A stretch of 64,000 bases of DNA from Catellatospora sp. KI3 (GCF_029948125.1 NZ_JASAMB010000005.1:62001-126000), one strand, 5' to 3'. Shown: positions 1-9,352, counted from the stretch's first letter. Numbers and translations: made by a program. Notes: a model not told the origin generated them from the letters alone.

Positions 1-175
1 GCTGCGCCCCGCGCACCGCGTCGGCGCCGGTCTCGGCGGCCGGGCCGGTCAGCGGTGCGAGCACCCCCACGACCAGCGGCCGCGCCGGCGGGGTGACGGA
101 AGTGCATCCGCCGGTGGCAGCAGCGGCCGAGGCCAGGCACCAAACCAGGCACCAGGCCGGGCGCAGCCGAATCAT
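1..175 (-). CDS. ABC-type substrate-binding lipoprotein (N-terminal fragment)
   Basis: The frame is open from an ATG at 175 to the window edge, giving 58 residues. A GGAG lies nine bases before the ATG. Residues 4-23 are hydrophobic and tryptophan/cysteine-containing, and a Cys at residue 24 is followed by Thr-Ser, so I read it as a lipoprotein signal. The lipobox (TGGC) is weak at position -3. The mature start runs VVGVLAPLTGPAAETGADAV, which matches the first beta strand and ligand loop of branched-chain-amino-acid/urea-type periplasmic binding proteins. It diverges from the sensor operon at 386; such binding proteins are often found near conservon-type sensors, so it may supply its ligand signal (inference). 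The rest lies outside the window. Confidence 0.7.
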   Translation of the reverse strand, partial: MIRLRPAWCLVWCLASAAAATGGCTSVTPPARPLVVGVLAPLTGPAAETGADAVRGAQ

Positions 176-385
176 GGACGTACACTCCGAATCGATGTTC
201 TTGCACATGGACATCCGTCGCACGGACCGGGGTATCTTTTCGTGCTCGATCGAGAGTTTCAAGCCCCTGCGTCGGAAGTATTCGATTCGGTAAGTTGATC
301 CGCCGGAGAGACTTGCTGCAACATTCGTGCTGCCGGTTAGATATGACCCGACGACCGGGTCGCTCCGGTTAGGACAGATTGCAAG

Positions 386-2827
386 ATGGAAGTGGTGACG
401 CCGATGACGGCCGACGAGCCCGGCGAACGGCCCCCCAGCTGGCGGGCGGGCGGCGTCCATCGGCGACCCTCCCCCCTGCGTACGCCGCACTGGCGGGTGC
501 CGACCAAGCTCGCCGCGGTGCTCACCGTGCCGCTGCTGGGCTTCCTCGTGGTCACCGGCGTCCAGATCACCGACTCGGTGCGCGCCGCGTCCGGCCTCAA
601 CGGCTTCTCCCAGCAGGTCAAGCTGGGGGTCGAGGTGACCGGGCTGGTGCACGAGCTGCAGCGCGAGCGCGACCGCACCGTCGGCATGCTCGCCGCGCTG
701 TCGGCGCGCCGATCGCAGCAGCGCGACGTGGGCAGCCTCGCCCCGGAGTGGACCGCCGTCGACCGGGCGGTGCAGCAGCTGCGGGCCCGGACCCGGCCGC
801 TGCTGGGCAGCGACGAGGCGCTGGCCGAGGTGTTCGCGCGGGCCGACGTGCGGCTGACCGACCTGGCCCGGGTGCGCGAGGGCGTCACGCAGGGCTGGCT
901 GCGTACGCAGGCGGTGTTCGACCTGTACAGCAGCACCATCGCCGACCTGCAGGCGCTGCTGCCCGCGGGCGACCCCGGCGGCGACGCCGAACTCGGGCGG
1001 CAGGTGCGCGGCTTCACCGACCTGGCCCGGGCCAAGGAGCTCGCCGCCCAGATCCGCGGCCAGCTCTACCTGCTGTGCCGCAGCTACGGCACGCCGACCG
1101 AGAACGGCTGGGACAGCCGCATCGCCGACCTGCGCGCCCAGCGTACCGCCGCGCTGGCGCGGTTCCGGGCCGACGCGGTGCCCGCACAGGTCGCCCGCTT
1201 CGACGACACCGTCGCCGGCCAGGCCGTGCGCAACGCCGACCGGCTGGAGCAGCTGATCGCGGAGGAGGGCGCGGCCGCCGAGCGCGGCGTCGACGCCCAG
1301 CAGTGGTGGATGGCCAGCACGACCGAGCTGCAGCTGCTGCGTACCGTGGAGCAGATCCTGGTCGACGACGCGGTCGCCGCCGTCGGCGGCGCCAGCGGCG
1401 ACCTGTGGCGCACCACCCTGATCCGGTCGCTCACCGCCATCGGCCTGCTGCTGGCGGCGCTGATGCTGTCCGTCGTGATCGGCCGGAACATGGCCTTCAC
1501 GCTGCGGTCGCTGCGGGAGCAGGCCCTGGTCGTGGCCGAGGTGCGGCTGCCGCGCGTGATCGAGCAGCTGCGCGCCTCCACGAGCGCGTCCGCGCCGATC
1601 CGGGTCGATCCGATCCGGGTGGGGTCGCGCGACGAGGTCGCCGAGGTGGCCGACGCGTTCACCGCCGTGCACCGCAGCGCGGTGCGGCTGGCCACCGAGC
1701 AGGCCGCGATGCGCCGCAACGTCAACGAGATCTTCATCAAGCTCGCGCTGCGCAGCCAGAGCCTGGTCGACCGGCAGCTGCAGCTGCTCGACGACATGGA
1801 GCACGCCGAGGTCGACCCGGACAAGCTGGGCAACCTGTTCCGGCTCGACCACCTCGCCGCGCGCCTGCGCCGCAACGACGAGAACCTGCTGGTGCTCGCG
1901 GGCGGCGACACCGCCCGGCACTGGAGCCGCCCCCGCGACCTCAACGAGATCGTGCTGGCCGCGGCGGGCGAGGTCGAGCACTACGAGCGCGTCGACCACG
2001 AGATCGCCGACCGGGTGCACCTCGTCGGCCATGCCGTCGCCGACGTGATCAACCTGGTGGCGGAGCTGCTCGACAACGGTCTGTCGTTCTCGCCGCCGGA
2101 CACCCGGGTCGAGGTGCACGGCCACGCCCGCCCCGACGGCACCGCCGAGCTGATCATCACCGACGACGGCATCGGCATGACCGCCTTCGCCCTGGCGGAG
2201 GCGAACGAGCAGCTGGGCACCCCGGTGGGCATCGACAGCTCGGCCGCCGAGCGGATGGGCCTGGTCGTCGTCGGGCACCTGGCCCGCCGCCACGGCATCG
2301 GCGTCGGCCTGCACTCCACCGGCCGCGGCGTCACCGTACGCGTGACCCTGCCCGCGAGCCTGCTGGTGCCCGCGCCCGACCCGGCCGACGAGCCGGCACC
2401 CCGGCGCCCGGAACCGGCGCGGGCCGCGGCCGCCGAGCCGGTCGCGGTGCCCGCCGAGCGGGTGCCCGACGGGCACCGCCTGGTGCAGGTCCCGCGGCAG
2501 GCGCAGCCGCGCGGCGAGGTCGCGGCCGAGCCCGACCCGGCGGCGAGCGTGTGGTGGTCGCGGGACGCCCCCGCGCCGACCGCAACGAGCACCGTGCTGA
2601 CGCCGGCGCCGCAGGTGACCGCGCTGACCGAGGCCGGGCTGCCGATCCGGGTCCGCTCCGGCGCCCCGGCCGCGGTCAAGCCCGCGCCGCTGGCCGACGA
2701 GGTCGATCCGGACACGCTGGGCGACACCCTGACCCGTCTGGCGGGCGGCATCCGCCGCGCCGAAGCCGAGGACGAGGCACTGGAGGCGACGCTGGCCGAG
2801 GCCGTGTCCGCGCCGCCGGCCGGATAG
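386..2827 (+). CDS. Conservon-type sensor ATPase (nitrate/nitrite-sensing family)
   Basis: An 813-residue membrane sensor. A first transmembrane helix at about 41-60 and a second at about 348-367 flank a large, mostly helical extracytoplasmic domain of the nitrate/nitrite-sensing (NIT) type. A HAMP-like linker follows. A GHKL ATPase domain shows an N box (ELLDNG, about residue 562), a G1 box (DDGIGM, about 593) and a G2-like GLVVVGHLARRHG stretch. The last 150 residues are a Pro/Ala/Arg-rich tail. This is the CvnA-like layout, in which the dimerisation segment (RLDHLAARLRR) replaces a classical H box. An alternative ATG lies six codons downstream at 404. The roadblock gene follows after 33 bases, but the DUF742 and small-GTPase partners of a full conservon do not. 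Confidence 0.88.
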   Translation: MEVVTPMTADEPGERPPSWRAGGVHRRPSPLRTPHWRVPTKLAAVLTVPLLGFLVVTGVQITDSVRAASGLNGFSQQVKLGVEVTGLVHELQRERDRTVGMLAALSARRSQQRDVGSLAPEWTAVDRAVQQLRARTRPLLGSDEALAEVFARADVRLTDLARVREGVTQGWLRTQAVFDLYSSTIADLQALLPAGDPGGDAELGRQVRGFTDLARAKELAAQIRGQLYLLCRSYGTPTENGWDSRIADLRAQRTAALARFRADAVPAQVARFDDTVAGQAVRNADRLEQLIAEEGAAAERGVDAQQWWMASTTELQLLRTVEQILVDDAVAAVGGASGDLWRTTLIRSLTAIGLLLAALMLSVVIGRNMAFTLRSLREQALVVAEVRLPRVIEQLRASTSASAPIRVDPIRVGSRDEVAEVADAFTAVHRSAVRLATEQAAMRRNVNEIFIKLALRSQSLVDRQLQLLDDMEHAEVDPDKLGNLFRLDHLAARLRRNDENLLVLAGGDTARHWSRPRDLNEIVLAAAGEVEHYERVDHEIADRVHLVGHAVADVINLVAELLDNGLSFSPPDTRVEVHGHARPDGTAELIITDDGIGMTAFALAEANEQLGTPVGIDSSAAERMGLVVVGHLARRHGIGVGLHSTGRGVTVRVTLPASLLVPAPDPADEPAPRRPEPARAAAAEPVAVPAERVPDGHRLVQVPRQAQPRGEVAAEPDPAASVWWSRDAPAPTATSTVLTPAPQVTALTEAGLPIRVRSGAPAAVKPAPLADEVDPDTLGDTLTRLAGGIRRAEAEDEALEATLAEAVSAPPAG

Positions 2828-2860
2828 CTCCACAAGGTGCGAAATTGAGGAAGGTAAGCG

Positions 2861-3286
2861 ATGGCGATCAGCACTGCTGCTCGTGACTTCAACTGGCTGA
2901 TCAACGGATTCACCGAGCGCGTGGCGGGCGTGGTGCACACTGTCGTGGTCTCCGCCGACGGGCTGCTCGTGGCGGCGTCGGACCGGCTGCCGCGCGACAG
3001 CGCCGACCAGCTGGCCGCGGTGACCTCCAGCCTGGTCAGCGTCACCAAGACCGCGGCGCACATCTTCGAGGGGGACGCCGTGCGCCAGGCGGTCGTGGAG
3101 ATGGGCCGGGGCTTCCTGCTGGTCATGCCGATCCGGGACGGGTCCAGCCTGGCCACCCTGGCGGCGGGCTCGGCGGACGTGGGGGTGGTCGGCTACGAGA
3201 TGGCCAAGCTCAGCAAGCAGGCGGGCGACGCGCTGACCCCGGCGGTGCGCGCGGAGCTGCAGCAGACGCTGCCGCAGCCGGTGTAG
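2861..3286 (+). CDS. Roadblock/LC7 domain protein (CvnB-like)
   Basis: A 141-residue single-domain protein with the roadblock/LC7 pattern: an N-terminal helix, a VVVSADGLLVAAS strand pair, a central helix and a GRGFLLVMPI strand. In conservons this protein binds the sensor ATPase and a small GTPase and acts at the membrane face. A GAGGAAGG stands before the ATG. It is co-directional with the sensor gene, 33 bases downstream, and probably in the same transcript. The next gene is a DUF1349 protein rather than the expected DUF742 protein, so the operon looks shortened. Confidence 0.88.
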   Translation: MAISTAARDFNWLINGFTERVAGVVHTVVVSADGLLVAASDRLPRDSADQLAAVTSSLVSVTKTAAHIFEGDAVRQAVVEMGRGFLLVMPIRDGSSLATLAAGSADVGVVGYEMAKLSKQAGDALTPAVRAELQQTLPQPV

Positions 3287-3321
3287 CCGCGGCCCAGCCG
3301 GGTCTGACATCATCGCCCGCC

Positions 3322-3915
3322 ATGGGCATCATGGATGAGTTGGGCTTGAGCTGGGACGTCGAGCCGGAGTCGTGGTCGGAGGCCGACGGCGTGCTGGGGG
3401 TGTACGCCGCGGGGCAGACCGACATCTTCGCCAGCCCGTTCGGGGACGTGGTCAAGGGCAGTGCCGCCCGGGCCCTGACCGGCGCGGCGGGGGCGCAGTG
3501 GCAGCTGGCAGCGCGGGTTCGGGTCGGCTTCGGTGGTGACTGGGACGCCGGCGGACTGCTGGTGTGGTCCGATGCGGGCTGCTGGGCCAAGCTCACCTAC
3601 GAGCAGGGCACCGACGGGCGGCCTGCGGTCTTCTCCGTGGTCACCCGGGACGGCCGGTCCGACGACGCGGTCGGCTGGCCGCTCGGCGGCGACGGGCTGT
3701 GGCTGCGGATCAGCGCGCTGGACGGCGGCTACGCCTTCCACGCCGGTGCCGACGGGCAGACGTGGCAGCTGGTGCGGCAGTTCGCGCTCGGCGAGACCGG
3801 GCCGGTGCGGGTGGGACTGGTCGCGCAGTCACCGGTCGGCACCGGCTGCGCGGTCCACTTCGACCAGGTGACGCTGGCCCCGACCCGGCTGGCGCACCTG
3901 TTCGACGGCCGCTGA
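3322..3915 (+). CDS. DUF1349 concanavalin-like domain protein
   Basis: 197 residues with no signal peptide. It has the DUF1349 (regulation of enolase 1-like) jelly-roll pattern: alternating Trp/Gly strands with DWDAGGLLVWSD, WAKLTYEQGTDGRPAVFSVVTRDGRSDD, LWLRISALDGGYAFHAGADGQTW and VRVGLVAQSP. The family is thought to bind carbohydrate-like ligands, but no activity is assigned. The ATG follows the roadblock stop by 35 bases without a strong ribosome-binding site, so it may be transcribed with the conservon genes. Its last codons already form the first unit of the tandem repeat at 3901-4013. Confidence 0.75.
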   Translation: MGIMDELGLSWDVEPESWSEADGVLGVYAAGQTDIFASPFGDVVKGSAARALTGAAGAQWQLAARVRVGFGGDWDAGGLLVWSDAGCWAKLTYEQGTDGRPAVFSVVTRDGRSDDAVGWPLGGDGLWLRISALDGGYAFHAGADGQTWQLVRQFALGETGPVRVGLVAQSPVGTGCAVHFDQVTLAPTRLAHLFDGR

Positions 3916-4013
3916 CGCCTTCGAAGGGCGCTGCCTGCTCGACCGTCGCTGGCGCCTTCGGCCTGTGCCGGCGGCTTCGACCGGCGCTGGCGGCTTCGAC
4001 GGGTGCTGACGAC
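3901..4013. repeat. Six imperfect 19-bp tandem repeats across a stop codon
   Basis: Six head-to-tail units start at 3901, 3920, 3939, 3957, 3976 and 3995. Each is 18-19 bp, close to TTCGACSGGCGCTGGCGSC. The first unit contains the end of the DUF1349 gene, including its stop; the others are non-coding and lead into the hairpin at 4019-4054. The period is not a multiple of three bases overall (one unit is 18), which argues against coding. Confidence 0.85.
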
Positions 4014-4018
4014 GAGAA

Positions 4019-4054
4019 CGCGGCACGTTCCGGCTGCCCCCGGAACGTGCCGCG
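4019..4054. terminator. Bidirectional hairpin terminator
   Basis: Perfect 15-bp arms at 4019-4033 and 4040-4054 enclose a six-base loop (ctgccc). It sits between the convergent DUF1349 gene and xylA, so it can end both transcripts. There is no U-tract, as is usual in high-GC actinomycetes. Confidence 0.85.
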
Positions 4055-4071
4055 CCTGTCTCGCGCCGCGG

Positions 4072-5217
4072 TCAGCGAGCGCCCATCAGGTGCTCGATGG
4101 CGAGCTGGTCGAGGCGGGTGTAGTGGTAGCCGCGCGCCGCGGCCGCGTCGAGGTCGAACGCCTCGCCGCGCAGCGACTCGTACGACTCGCCCGGCGCCAC
4201 CGTCGGCACGGCGAGCTCGTCGACGCGGGAGGCCCGGATCGCCTCCTGCACGTCCGGGTCGGCCCGGAACGCCTTGGCCCGCTCCTTGAGCAGCAGGTAC
4301 GTGCGCATGTTGGCCGCCGCCGACTCCCACACGTCGGCTGCGTCCTCGGTGCGGGTCGGCTTGTAGTCGAAGTGGCGCGGGCCCTCGTAGCCGCCGTGCT
4401 CCAGCAGGTCGACCAGGAAGAACGCGCTCTTCACGTCGCCGTGGCCGAAGACCAGGTCCTGGTCGTACTTCGGGCCGTGCTGGCCGTTGAGGTCGATGTG
4501 GAACAGCTTGCCCTGCCACAGCGCCTGCGCGATGCCGTGCACGAAGTTCATGCCCGCCATCTGCTCGTGCCCGACCTCGGGGTTGAGGCCGACCATCTCG
4601 TGGTGCTCCAGCGTGGAGATGAAGCCCAGCGCGTGGCCGATGGTCGGCAGCAGGATGTCGCCGCGCGGCTCGTTGGGCTTGGGCTCCAGCGCGAACCGGA
4701 TGTCGTAGCCGCGGTCCTTCACGTAGCCGGCGAGGTAGTCCAGACCCTCGCGGAAGCGGTCCAGCGCGACCCGCACGTCCTTGGCCGCGTCGGTCTCGGC
4801 GCCCTCGCGGCCGCCCCAGAACACGTACGTGCTCGCGCCCAGCTCGGCGGCCAGGTCGAGGTTGCGCATCACCTTGCGCAGCGCGTAGCGCCGGATGTCG
4901 CGGTCGTTGGAGGTGAACGCGCCGTCCTTGAACACCGGGTGGGTGAACAGGTTCGTGGTGGCCATCGGCACGACCATGCCGGTGGCGTCCAGGGCCTTGC
5001 GGAACGCGGCGACCGCCTTGTCGCGGTCGGGCTCGACGGCCAGCAGGTCGTCGTCGTGGAACGTCACGCCCCAGGCGCCGAGCTCGGCCAGCTTGTGGAC
5101 CGTCTCCACCGGGTCGAGCGGGGCGCGGGTGGCGTCACCGAAGGGGTCGCGTGCCTGCCAGCCGACCGTCCACAGCCCGAAGCTGAACCGGTCGGCCGGG
5201 GTGGGAGTAAGACTCAC
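4072..5217 (-). CDS. xylA: Xylose isomerase
   Basis: 381 residues converting D-xylose to D-xylulose with two divalent metals in the cytoplasm. Family motifs are present: FGLWTVGW near the N-terminus, TFHDDDL (catalytic His/Asp), [21 protein letters not shown] and [11 protein letters not shown] near the C-terminus. Length fits actinobacterial XylA (about 385-390). I chose the GTG at 5217 because GAGGAG stands seven bases upstream; an in-frame ATG eight codons earlier (about 5241) has no better site. It diverges from a ROK repressor, and the palindrome at 5249-5273 lies just upstream of the start, suggesting xylose-relieved repression. No xylulokinase lies in the window. Confidence 0.96.
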   Translation of the reverse strand: MSLTPTPADRFSFGLWTVGWQARDPFGDATRAPLDPVETVHKLAELGAWGVTFHDDDLLAVEPDRDKAVAAFRKALDATGMVVPMATTNLFTHPVFKDGAFTSNDRDIRRYALRKVMRNLDLAAELGASTYVFWGGREGAETDAAKDVRVALDRFREGLDYLAGYVKDRGYDIRFALEPKPNEPRGDILLPTIGHALGFISTLEHHEMVGLNPEVGHEQMAGMNFVHGIAQALWQGKLFHIDLNGQHGPKYDQDLVFGHGDVKSAFFLVDLLEHGGYEGPRHFDYKPTRTEDAADVWESAAANMRTYLLLKERAKAFRADPDVQEAIRASRVDELAVPTVAPGESYESLRGEAFDLDAAAARGYHYTRLDQLAIEHLMGAR

Positions 5218-5248
5218 CTGAGTTCTCCTCGACGTCTTCATCAACTGC

Positions 5249-5273
5249 GTTTCGTCAACTGCCTTGACGAAAC
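5249..5273. promoter_or_regulatory. Probable ROK/XylR operator
   Basis: Perfect 10-bp inverted repeat GTTTCGTCAA / TTGACGAAAC around a five-base centre (CTGCC), in the divergent xylA-ROK intergenic region and 32 bases upstream of the xylA start. The 8-mer TCAACTGC also occurs immediately before it. Position and symmetry fit a dimeric ROK repressor site; binding is inferred. Confidence 0.75.
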
Positions 5274-5352
5274 CATGAAAGCACCTGGGACAGCAAAAGC
5301 CAAGCCGGTCGCCCGGATCCGGCGCGCCGGTCGTACCCATTAGTCTTGTGTC

Positions 5353-6564
5353 ATGACGAATAGCGGCGGCGGACCCATGCGGCCCGGCACGATGCGCGAA
5401 CGCAACCTCGCCATGCTGCTCGGCGAGGTCTTCGCGCACGAGCCGGTCACCCGGGCCAGGCTGGCCGCGCTCACCGGCTTCACCAAGACCACCGTGTCGA
5501 ACCTGGTCGCCGTGCTGGCCGAGGCGGGCCTGGTCCGCGACGGCGAGCTGGTGCACGAGGGCGAGCGCGGCCGGCCCGGCGTGGCGGTGGCCGTCAACCG
5601 CGACCGCGCCGCCGGGCTGGGCCTGGAGGTGAACGTCGACTACCTGGCCGCGTGCGTACTGGACCTGGGGCGGCGGGTGCGGTACCGCCATCTGGTCGCG
5701 GCCGACAACCGCGACCAGCAGCCGGAGCGGATCGTCACCGCGCTGGCCCGCCTGGCCGAGCAGGCCGTCGCCTCGGCCGCCGCGCAGGGGCTGGACGTGG
5801 TCGGGGCGTCGGTGGCGCTGCCCGGCGTCTTCGACCGCGCCGACGCGCTGCACGCACCCAACCTGGGCTGGTCGAACGTGCCGATGGCCGGGCTGCTCGG
5901 CGAAGGGCTGCCGACGCTGCGCCTGGCCGCCGAGCACGACAACGAGGCCAACCTGGCCGCGCTCGGGGAGCTGTGGTTCGGCGCGGGCCGGACCCTGGGC
6001 GACTACCTGCACGTCTCCGGCGAGATCGGCATCGGCGCGGGCATCATCGTCGGCGGCCAGGTGTTCCGGGGCGCGCGCGGGTTCGCGGGCGAACTCGGCC
6101 ACGTCGCGGTCGCACCCGGCGGACCGCCGTGCCCGTGCGGCGGGCGCGGCTGCCTGGAGCGCGTCGCCGGGCAGGAGGCGATCCTGGCGGCGGCCGGGCT
6201 GACCGGCGTCACCGCCGGGTCGGCGGCCGGGCCGCGCGAGTCGATCTCGGCGCTGGTCGGGCTGCTGGAGTCCGGCGACCGGCGGGCGCTGGAGGCGGTC
6301 CTGGCGGCCGGACGGTCGCTGGGCGCCGCGCTGGCGGCGGCGGTGAAGGTGCTCGACCCGGACACGGTCGTGCTAGGTGGCATCTTCTCGCCGCTGGCCC
6401 CCTGGGTGCGGCCCGAGGTCGAGGCGGCGCTGTCGGCCGGCGCGCTCTACGGCGCGGTGCCCGCGGTCGTGGTGTCGCCGCTGGCCGGCGACGCGGCGGT
6501 GCTCGGCGCGGCCGGATCGGTGATCGAGCGCGTCCACGCCAACCCGGCGCTGCTGCTGCACTGA
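5353..6564 (+). CDS. ROK-family repressor (XylR-like)
   Basis: 403 residues. A MarR-like winged helix-turn-helix (about 15-80: [20 protein letters not shown]) is followed by a ROK sugar-kinase-like domain. The zinc-binding signature [18 protein letters not shown] and the glycine-rich [13 protein letters not shown] segment are intact. Its divergent position next to xylA and the shared palindrome make it the likely xylose-responsive repressor of xylA and perhaps of itself. The ATG lacks a strong ribosome-binding site; a second ATG 11 codons on (5386) is possible. Confidence 0.9.
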   Translation: MTNSGGGPMRPGTMRERNLAMLLGEVFAHEPVTRARLAALTGFTKTTVSNLVAVLAEAGLVRDGELVHEGERGRPGVAVAVNRDRAAGLGLEVNVDYLAACVLDLGRRVRYRHLVAADNRDQQPERIVTALARLAEQAVASAAAQGLDVVGASVALPGVFDRADALHAPNLGWSNVPMAGLLGEGLPTLRLAAEHDNEANLAALGELWFGAGRTLGDYLHVSGEIGIGAGIIVGGQVFRGARGFAGELGHVAVAPGGPPCPCGGRGCLERVAGQEAILAAAGLTGVTAGSAAGPRESISALVGLLESGDRRALEAVLAAGRSLGAALAAAVKVLDPDTVVLGGIFSPLAPWVRPEVEAALSAGALYGAVPAVVVSPLAGDAAVLGAAGSVIERVHANPALLLH

Positions 6565-6582
6565 GCCGACCCGGCCGGCTCG

Positions 6583-6653
6583 CGCCGCCGCCTCATCGCG
6601 CCGCCGCCTCGCGTGCGGTCGCCCTCTCGCGCGCGGTCGCCTCTCGTGCGGGT
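6583..6653. repeat. Imperfect 16-21 bp tandem repeat after the ROK gene
   Basis: Four units begin at 6583, 6599, 6620 and 6638. Each starts CGCC and continues with a CCTC/CTCG core and most end in GCGGT or GCGGGT. The tract begins 18 bases past the ROK stop and ends seven bases before the long hairpin at 6661-6726. It is the least regular of the three repeat-plus-hairpin arrangements in this part of the window. Confidence 0.55.
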
Positions 6654-6660
6654 CGGCGCG

Positions 6661-6726
6661 ATGATCCGCGATCGTGGACGCTGGATGTCGCCATAGCAGC
6701 ATCCAGCGTCCACGATTCCGGATCAT
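6661..6726. terminator. Long 26-bp-arm hairpin
   Basis: Arms at 6661-6686 and 6701-6726 pair at 24 of 26 positions around a 14-base loop. The arms contain TGGACGCTGG. It lies between the ROK stop and the next gene on the same strand, so it can act as a terminator, but the arms are longer than most here. A related core recurs in the hairpin at 7849-7907, raising the possibility of a small dispersed element. Confidence 0.75.
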
Positions 6727-6836
6727 GCCGGGGGCGGTGGGGCGTTCCCCGGTTATTTGCCCGTTTTGTACCGCATAATCGGCGGGACGGGTGCGGTGTC
6801 GGGAGGCCGCGGCCGCGCGAGGGTCGGAGCGAGCCA

Positions 6837-7742
6837 TTGGACACGCTGAAGTTGCTGTTCAACGCGGTCACCGTCGTGTTCATCTCGACCACGATGTTCG
6901 CGGCCGGCCTCGGCGCGACCCTGCCCGCGCTGCGGGCCGCGCTGACGAACCTGCCGCTGCTCGGGCTCACCCTGCTGGCGAACCTGGTCGTCGTGCCGCT
7001 GCTCGGCTGGGGGCTCGCCGTACTGTTCGGGCTGGCCACCGCCCCGTTCATCGCGCTGGTGCTGGCGGCGTCGTCGCCGGGCGGCCCGTTCGGGGCGAAG
7101 CTCGGCATGGTGCAGCGCGGCGACGTCACCACCGGCGCCGCGACGCAGGTGGTACTCGCGGCGCTGGGCAGTATCACGTTCGGGTTCACGGCCAACGCGA
7201 TCCTGCGCGCCTCCGATGTCGGGGGCGGCATCTCGCTGGATGTCGGCGTGCTGGTGCGTACGGTCGCGCTGCTGCAGCTGGTGCCGTTCGCGATCGGGCT
7301 GCTGATGCGCCACTACGGACCGGAGACCGCGCTGGCCTGGCACCCGAATGCCGTCAAGGTCTCCAACGTGACGTTCCTGATCGTGCTGATCGGGATGCTG
7401 CTGGGCAACTGGCAGGACGTGGTGAACCTGCTGGGCTCGCGTACGCTGCTGGCCGGATTCCTGTTCGGGGCGGGCGCGTACGGGGTGGGCACCCTGCTGG
7501 CCACCGGGTCGAAGGTGCGGCGCACGACCATGGGCGGGGTCGCGGCGGTACGCAACGCGGGGCCGATCCTGGCCGCGGTCGGCATCGCGTTCGGTGACGA
7601 TCCGGCCATCCTCGGCGCGGTGGCGGCGCTGCTGCTCAGCGGGCTGGCGGCGGCGATCCCGATCTCAGTGGCGCTGGGCCGCCGCCGCGTACCGACGCAG
7701 CCCCTCCCGGCCGAGCCGGCCCCCGCTGAGCCGACCCGCTGA
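6837..7742 (+). CDS. Bile acid:sodium symporter-type membrane transporter
   Basis: 301 residues with nine or ten hydrophobic helices beginning almost at the N-terminus (LLFNAVTVVFISTTMFAAGL). The pattern of short helices, the SSPGGPFGAKL segment and the late GGVAAVRNAGPILAAVGIAFGDDP segment fit the BASS (SBF) transporter family; substrate unknown. I use a TTG start at 6837 with GGAG upstream because no ATG or GTG lies suitably in frame. The C-terminus ends in a Pro/Ala/Glu tail whose codons merge into the tandem repeat at 7728-7819. Confidence 0.75.
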   Translation: MDTLKLLFNAVTVVFISTTMFAAGLGATLPALRAALTNLPLLGLTLLANLVVVPLLGWGLAVLFGLATAPFIALVLAASSPGGPFGAKLGMVQRGDVTTGAATQVVLAALGSITFGFTANAILRASDVGGGISLDVGVLVRTVALLQLVPFAIGLLMRHYGPETALAWHPNAVKVSNVTFLIVLIGMLLGNWQDVVNLLGSRTLLAGFLFGAGAYGVGTLLATGSKVRRTTMGGVAAVRNAGPILAAVGIAFGDDPAILGAVAALLLSGLAAAIPISVALGRRRVPTQPLPAEPAPAEPTR

Positions 7743-7819
7743 GCCGGCATCCGGTTGAGCCGGGGTCCCGCTGAGCTGGCACCCGGCTGAGCCGGAGTCC
7801 CGCTGACCCGGCACCCGCT
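7728..7819. repeat. 16-bp tandem repeats across a stop codon
   Basis: Units close to GAGCCGGNRTCCCGCT start at 7728 (short, 13 bp), 7741, 7757, 7773, 7789 and 7805. Four are exactly 16 bp. The tract begins inside the last codons of the transporter gene and includes its stop at 7740-7742. A long hairpin follows at 7849-7907. Confidence 0.85.
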
Positions 7820-7848
7820 GGGCTGCACTCCACGCCCCGCTTTACATG

Positions 7849-7907
7849 GACGCTGGCCTATCTGGGAGACGATTTCGGGCGAGTCGTCTTCTAGATAGGC
7901 CAGCGTC
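7849..7907. terminator. Two-tier hairpin between convergent genes
   Basis: Outer arms at 7849-7863 and 7893-7907 are a perfect 15-bp match (GACGCTGGCCTATCT). Within the loop, AGACGA at 7867-7872 can pair with TCGTCT at 7884-7889. It lies between the transporter (plus) and the PPOX-type gene (minus), fitting a bidirectional terminator. It shares GGACGCTGG with the arms at 6661-6726. Confidence 0.8.
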
Positions 7908-7932
7908 ACTGCTAAGTGCGGTGCGGGGGAGT

Positions 7933-8478
7933 TCAGGCGGGGTGGCGGCGCCAGAACTGGCGCGGGGCGTAGCCGTCGCGGCGCAGCCAGTGCTCGGTGT
8001 AGACGATGCGCTCGGCTTCGATCACGACCAGTGGTCCGGTGGGGGGCTCGTCGAGTGGCCGGGACCGCTCCACGTGATCGGACTGCCAGCGGAAGGCGGG
8101 CCAGTTGTGCGCGAAGTCGGTGTCTGACTCGGTCAGTAGCCGCGCCCGGCCGAACAACTGGGCGCCCCGGCTGCTGGCCTGGCCGACCAGTGGTGCGAAC
8201 ACGCCCACCGAGATGCGCGGGTCGGTGGCGAGGTTGCGCATCTTCGGCGAGGTCGCCAGTGCGGTGAACATGACCGTGAAGTCGAGGTGGTAGTAGCGCA
8301 CGGGGGTGGCGAGCGGTCCGTCGGGTCCGCTTGTGGCCAGTACGCACATGTTCTGCGAGGAGAGCAGGTTGAGGATGCGCTCCTCGAGCCGGGCGCGGGG
8401 CAGGCGGCGGGTCGGGGTGGGTCCGGCCAGCCAGGGGTTGGTCACGGGCATGATCGAGTCTCGCACGAGATCCGGCAC
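7933..8478 (-). CDS. Pyridoxamine 5'-phosphate oxidase-type flavoprotein
   Basis: 181 residues. The split-barrel PPOX pattern is visible: ERILNLLSSQNMCVLATSGPDGPLATPVRYYHLDFTVMF, then MRNLATDPRISVGVF and SRGAQLFGRARLL, and a C-terminal segment rich in aromatic and basic residues. Such proteins bind FMN or F420 and reduce small molecules; the substrate is unknown. An internal ATG nine codons in (about 8451) could be the true start. It stands alone, convergent with the transporter gene. Confidence 0.75.
   Translation of the reverse strand: MPDLVRDSIMPVTNPWLAGPTPTRRLPRARLEERILNLLSSQNMCVLATSGPDGPLATPVRYYHLDFTVMFTALATSPKMRNLATDPRISVGVFAPLVGQASSRGAQLFGRARLLTESDTDFAHNWPAFRWQSDHVERSRPLDEPPTGPLVVIEAERIVYTEHWLRRDGYAPRQFWRRHPA

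Positions 8479-9352
<874 letters not shown>

Noticed and set aside
93-293. 66-aa plus-strand frame at the left edge
   Set aside because: It runs across the start of the minus-strand lipoprotein and the divergent promoter region, and has no recognisable start context or domain.
379-2886. A long second reading frame on the same strand as the sensor gene, and similar Arg/Gly/Ala-rich frames opposite many genes
   Set aside because: These are by-products of very high GC. Their composition is dominated by Arg, Gly, Ala and Pro, they show no domains, and the overlapping frame has clear family matches.
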